Shown here: one piece after another, positions 61,331-63,751 of the stretch
How the letters are laid out: each line of letters begins with the position of its first letter
Numbering within the stretch: the first letter of the stretch is position 1
Assembly: GCA_028874335.1 (NCBI GenBank)
Contig: JAPPJY010000040.1
Coordinates: 1-63,751 of the forward strand
Reading direction: 5' to 3'
Length of the DNA stretch: 63,751 nucleotides
DNA from: Gemmatimonadota bacterium
GTDB taxonomy: Bacteria; Latescibacterota; UBA2968; GCA-2709665
Position numbers and translations under genes: made by a program
The notes under the pieces: generated by a model
Seen by the model: the letters and a program-made list of their open reading frames with translations, nothing else
What the model was told of the DNA's origin: nothing
Databases searched by the model: none

Positions 61331-61795
61331 TCAGTCGATGCGCTTGATGATTCGGATCTTGACCCGCGCGACCCCCTCCTCCACCATATCCAGACGACGC
61401 GCCGCACCCAGGGAAAGGTCCAGTATCCGGCCTTCGATGAAGGGTCCCCGGTCGTTGACCTTTACTTTGACGCTCCGTCCGTTTCCGAGATGGGTTACGT
61501 GGATGACGGTACCGAGCGGAAGCTCCCTGTGCGCCGCGGTAAGACCGTACATATCGAAAATCTCACCGCTGGCGGTGGGGCGGCCGTGAAACTTGTGCGC
61601 ATAGTACGACGCAAGGCCAACCTGAAAAGCGTCTTTCGTGGAGATAACGGGAGAATCGACGGTCGTCTTTTCGGGGTCGCTCCCGGGGGGCGAGGTACGA
61701 TACCTCGGCCGGGAGAAACAGCCTGAAGTCAGGCCGATTGCAAAGATCAGGAGAATGTGAACTGCAACTCGGTCAGTTCCTCGGCCCGGTTTCAA
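61331..61795 (-). CDS. rlpA: RlpA-like septal lipoprotein
   Basis: About 154 residues if it starts at TTG 61795; no ATG or GTG is available before the lipobox, and the frame is open to 61981. The signal VAVHILLIFAIGLTSGC ends in a lipobox. The double-psi beta barrel follows: GLASYYAHKFHGRPTASGEI, LPLGTVIHVTHLGNGRSVKV, and KVNDRGPFIEGRILDLSLGA with the catalytic Asp. It acts on peptidoglycan denuded glycan strands. No SPOR domain, so shorter than E. coli RlpA. It overlaps the end of pyrD by about 23 bases. Confidence 0.82.
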   Translation of the reverse strand: MKPGRGTDRVAVHILLIFAIGLTSGCFSRPRYRTSPPGSDPEKTTVDSPVISTKDAFQVGLASYYAHKFHGRPTASGEIFDMYGLTAAHRELPLGTVIHVTHLGNGRSVKVKVNDRGPFIEGRILDLSLGAARRLDMVEEGVARVKIRIIKRID

Positions 61796-62696
61796 ACGAA
61801 CCCACGAGGTCTGATATGCGCCCGATCCGGTGGCTCCGGCAGTATTCGGCGATGCCATCGACAATCTCCAGGGCAGCCCAGGGGTTGATGAATGTGGTGG
61901 TTCCAATCTGCACGGCCGATGCGCCGACGATGAGAAATTCGATTGCGTCCTGGGCCGTCGCAATGCCGCCCATGCCCACAATGGGAATTGAAACCGTATT
62001 GGCGACCCGCCACACCATCGCCAGCGCTACCGGCTTGATGGCGGGTCCGGAAAGGCCGCCGGTGACGTTCCCCAGAACGGGGCGGCGGGTGCCGGCGTCC
62101 ACGGCCAGGCCAAGCAGGGTGTTAATCAGAGCGATACTGTCGGCGCCGCCTTCTTCCACTGCCGCGGCCACCACGGCGACGTCGGTTACGTTGGGCGTGA
62201 GCTTGACGATAACCGGAAGTCTTGCGACCGCCTTCACTGCCGCCGTGACATCGTGCGCGGCCTCCTCGCGGCACCCGAAGAGCTGTCCGCCGTCTTTCAT
62301 ATTGGGCGACGAGATGTTCAGTTCAAGGGCGTCTACGCCCGGTATGTCGTTGAACCGCCGCGCCATTTCGGCGAATTCGTCGTTCGAGGTGCCGGCGATG
62401 CTGACAATTCGCGCTGTTGGAAGCGATTGCAAGGGCGGGACCTTTTCGGCAACAAAGGCGTCCAGGCCGGGATTCGTGAGGCCGATGGAATTGAGCATTC
62501 CGGAAGGGGTTTCCGCGGTGCGGGGGGCGCTGTTGCCGGCGCGGGGATGAAAGGTTATGGTTTTCGTAACCACGCCGCCGACCCTCGCAAAGTCGAACAT
62601 GCCCTCGTATTCGGCGCCGTGTCCGATGGTTCCCGAGGCCATCATTACAGGATTCCTGATGGTCAGGCCGCCGCCGATGTGCGTGGAAAGGTCCAT
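61773..62696 (-). CDS. pyrD: dihydroorotate dehydrogenase catalytic subunit, class 1 with Ser base
   Basis: A 307-residue FMN enzyme oxidising dihydroorotate to orotate in pyrimidine synthesis. Family features: MDLSTHIGGGLTIRNPVMMA, SGTIGHGAEYEG, KTITFHPRAGN and TGGLSGPAIKPVALAMVWRV. The partner PyrK gene is 48 bases upstream, so it should be class 1B and use NAD. However, the active-site base loop reads ELNISSPNMKDGGQLFG, with Ser where class 1A/1B enzymes have Cys. Serine is the base in class 2 enzymes and in archaeal class 1S. Confidence 0.92.
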   Translation of the reverse strand: MDLSTHIGGGLTIRNPVMMASGTIGHGAEYEGMFDFARVGGVVTKTITFHPRAGNSAPRTAETPSGMLNSIGLTNPGLDAFVAEKVPPLQSLPTARIVSIAGTSNDEFAEMARRFNDIPGVDALELNISSPNMKDGGQLFGCREEAAHDVTAAVKAVARLPVIVKLTPNVTDVAVVAAAVEEGGADSIALINTLLGLAVDAGTRRPVLGNVTGGLSGPAIKPVALAMVWRVANTVSIPIVGMGGIATAQDAIEFLIVGASAVQIGTTTFINPWAALEIVDGIAEYCRSHRIGRISDLVGSFETGPRN

Positions 62697-62744
62697 GGTC
62701 GTTGGCAGTCCGTTGATAAAGCCGCTCTGCAGGCGAGGCGCCGT

Positions 62745-63539
62745 CTACCAGACGATCGCGTGGGCGTCCACCACCGGGCCTTCAATGCAGACTCTCCGGT
62801 ATCGATGGTCTTCCCTTTCCGCTTCCCGGTATTCCACCACACAGCCGACACACGCGCCGAATCCACAGGCCATGTGGTTTTCCAGGGATGCCAGGCACGG
62901 CAGACGTCGCTCTTCCGCGATCTCGGCGACCCGCGCCATCATGGCGTGTGGTCCGCACGTAAGCACCTGGGTGCCGTCCGGCGCGACGTGTTCCGGAATC
63001 AGGTCCGTAACAGGGCCTTCGTACCCCAGGCTGCCGTCGTCCGTGGCCAGCCACCGACACAGATCGGACGGAATCACACGATCCATATCGGGCATCCGAC
63101 CCTTGTTCGCTGCCCCCATCAGGAATACCATATCGTCCCGGCGCTCTCTGTGGAACCAGGCCATGAAGGCGAGCGGGACCAGACCGACCCCTCCGGCGAC
63201 CAGCAGGACGCGGCCGGTCGCCGACGGGACGAAGGGTTTTCCGAGTGGGCCGAGCAGGTCCAGGCGATGCCCGACCGAGGCGGCAGCCATCCGTCGGGTG
63301 CCTTCTCCGATGGCGTCGTAGACCACCTCTATCGATCCCGCTTCAGGGTCCGTGCGAAGTGCGCTGAATGGACGTCGAAGATAGGGCGACTGACCCGCGT
63401 CGGTGCGGATCTGTACGAACTGGGCGGGGCGGCATGCCCGTGCGATTCCTGGCGCTTGCAGGCGCATCAGGTAGACGTTTCGAGCAACTTGCTCGTTTTC
63501 GAGGACTTCGGCGTCTTCCTGGAGGAATTGACTCATCAT
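62745..63539 (-). CDS. pyrK: dihydroorotate dehydrogenase electron-transfer subunit
   Basis: A 264-residue iron-sulfur flavoprotein that passes electrons from PyrD to NAD. The FAD-binding site is in YLRRPFSALRTDPEAG. The NAD-binding segment is VLLVAGGVGLVPLAFMAW. The [2Fe-2S] cluster cysteines are in ACGFGACVGCVVEY and RRVCIEGPVV. It is followed by pyrD after 48 bases. Adjacent ATG codons at 63539 and 63536 make the exact start ambiguous. Confidence 0.94.
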   Translation of the reverse strand: MMSQFLQEDAEVLENEQVARNVYLMRLQAPGIARACRPAQFVQIRTDAGQSPYLRRPFSALRTDPEAGSIEVVYDAIGEGTRRMAAASVGHRLDLLGPLGKPFVPSATGRVLLVAGGVGLVPLAFMAWFHRERRDDMVFLMGAANKGRMPDMDRVIPSDLCRWLATDDGSLGYEGPVTDLIPEHVAPDGTQVLTCGPHAMMARVAEIAEERRLPCLASLENHMACGFGACVGCVVEYREAEREDHRYRRVCIEGPVVDAHAIVW

Positions 63540-63578
63540 TGGACGAAAGCGTCATCCGGGCAAACCGAAACGTCTTAA

Positions 63579-63630
63579 GAAGCTACCTGAAAGCTGTCCT
63601 GGAATTCCCTGCGGTCTTCGCACGGCTGAC
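63579..63630 (+). mobile_element. MITE-like element family B, fragment B3
   Basis: The sequence AAGCTGTCCTGGAATTCCCT followed by GCGGTCTTCGCACGGCTG matches the left end of B1 with substitutions in the terminal repeat. The right half is absent. It lies just upstream of pyrK. Confidence 0.6.
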
Positions 63631-63688
63631 GCGCAACATTGTGGCTTTGCACCTCTTGCGGCGATTGATCTCATCCACGGATTTTCCG

Positions 63689-63751
63689 CGTATTCCCGTA
63701 GTTTCGTATTCTCGTAGTTTCGTATTCTCGTAGTTTCGTATTCTCGTAGTT
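63689..63751. repeat. 16-bp tandem repeat running off the window
   Basis: Four copies of CGTATTCTCGTAGTTT, the first with one C for T change, the last cut by the window end. The array continues beyond the window. Confidence 0.9.

Noticed and set aside
62253..63578. A 441-codon plus-strand frame opposite pyrD and pyrK
   Set aside because: It spans two real genes and their gap on the other strand; composition is typical of a shadow frame.
63689..63751. Terminal tandem repeats as a CRISPR array
   Set aside because: Units are directly adjacent without spacers and only 16 bases long.
1..63751. tRNA, rRNA or known riboswitch genes
   Set aside because: I looked for T-loop and cloverleaf signatures and for common riboswitch cores (including a TPP riboswitch before thiamine genes) and saw none that I could support by eye; tRNAscan-SE and Infernal would be decisive.

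Overview
The window is a GC-rich bacterial chromosome segment with no rRNA, tRNA, CRISPR array or insertion sequence that I can see. Several traits point to an uncultured lineage of the FCB superphylum, possibly Latescibacterota-like: two secreted TPR/GWxTD proteins, a C-terminal FPNPFN-type sorting domain of the FlgD/T9SS kind, a dockerin-like secreted beta-propeller, and a myo-inositol phosphate synthase. This placement is inference from gene content, not a phylogeny.

Layout. 0-7.7 kb: a CLC chloride channel, a GWxTD protein, an RDD membrane protein, an intact VapBC module with a perfect operator-like palindrome, and a fumarylacetoacetase-family hydrolase. 8-17.6 kb: central metabolism, with a pyruvate:ferredoxin oxidoreductase split into two genes, followed directly by a complete pyruvate dehydrogenase complex (E1, E2, E3). 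17.7-29.9 kb: accessory material. It holds two eroded toxin-antitoxin loci, a very large secreted protein, an aldo/keto reductase, a second GWxTD protein, and a lipoprotein carrying 31 uninterrupted nine-residue repeats that resemble the G-box (TCP) beta-sheet of centriolar CPAP/SAS-4. 30-36 kb: inositol phosphate synthase, a LysR regulator, ThiI, and a small operon of an SDR, an NTF2-like protein and a deoxyhypusine synthase-like protein. 37-47 kb: a single-strand envelope-stress island. PspA heads an operon of membrane/coiled-coil proteins, a STAS protein and an ECF sigma factor. A flotillin/NfeD pair and a TPR-histidine kinase/NtrC-type regulator pair follow. A strong sigma-54 promoter match lies upstream of pspA. 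47-63.7 kb: LysM amidase, copper P-type ATPase, ThiL, a eukaryotic-type HisA, an RND pump, a GGQ release-factor homologue, an S1-domain protein, an M19-like protein, a beta-propeller protein, RlpA and PyrD/PyrK.

Two families of short dispersed elements punctuate the intergenic DNA. Family A (about 200 bp, five copies) begins with TAACC and twice supplies the stop codon of the preceding gene. Family B (about 160-190 bp, two full copies and one fragment) has MITE-like terminal inverted repeats and is nearly palindromic overall. Neither encodes a transposase.

Best candidates for new biology are the PspA/sigma-54/flotillin island with its three paralogous small coiled-coil proteins, and the nonapeptide-repeat lipoprotein. 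Protein and motif calls were made by reading translations; no database search was run.
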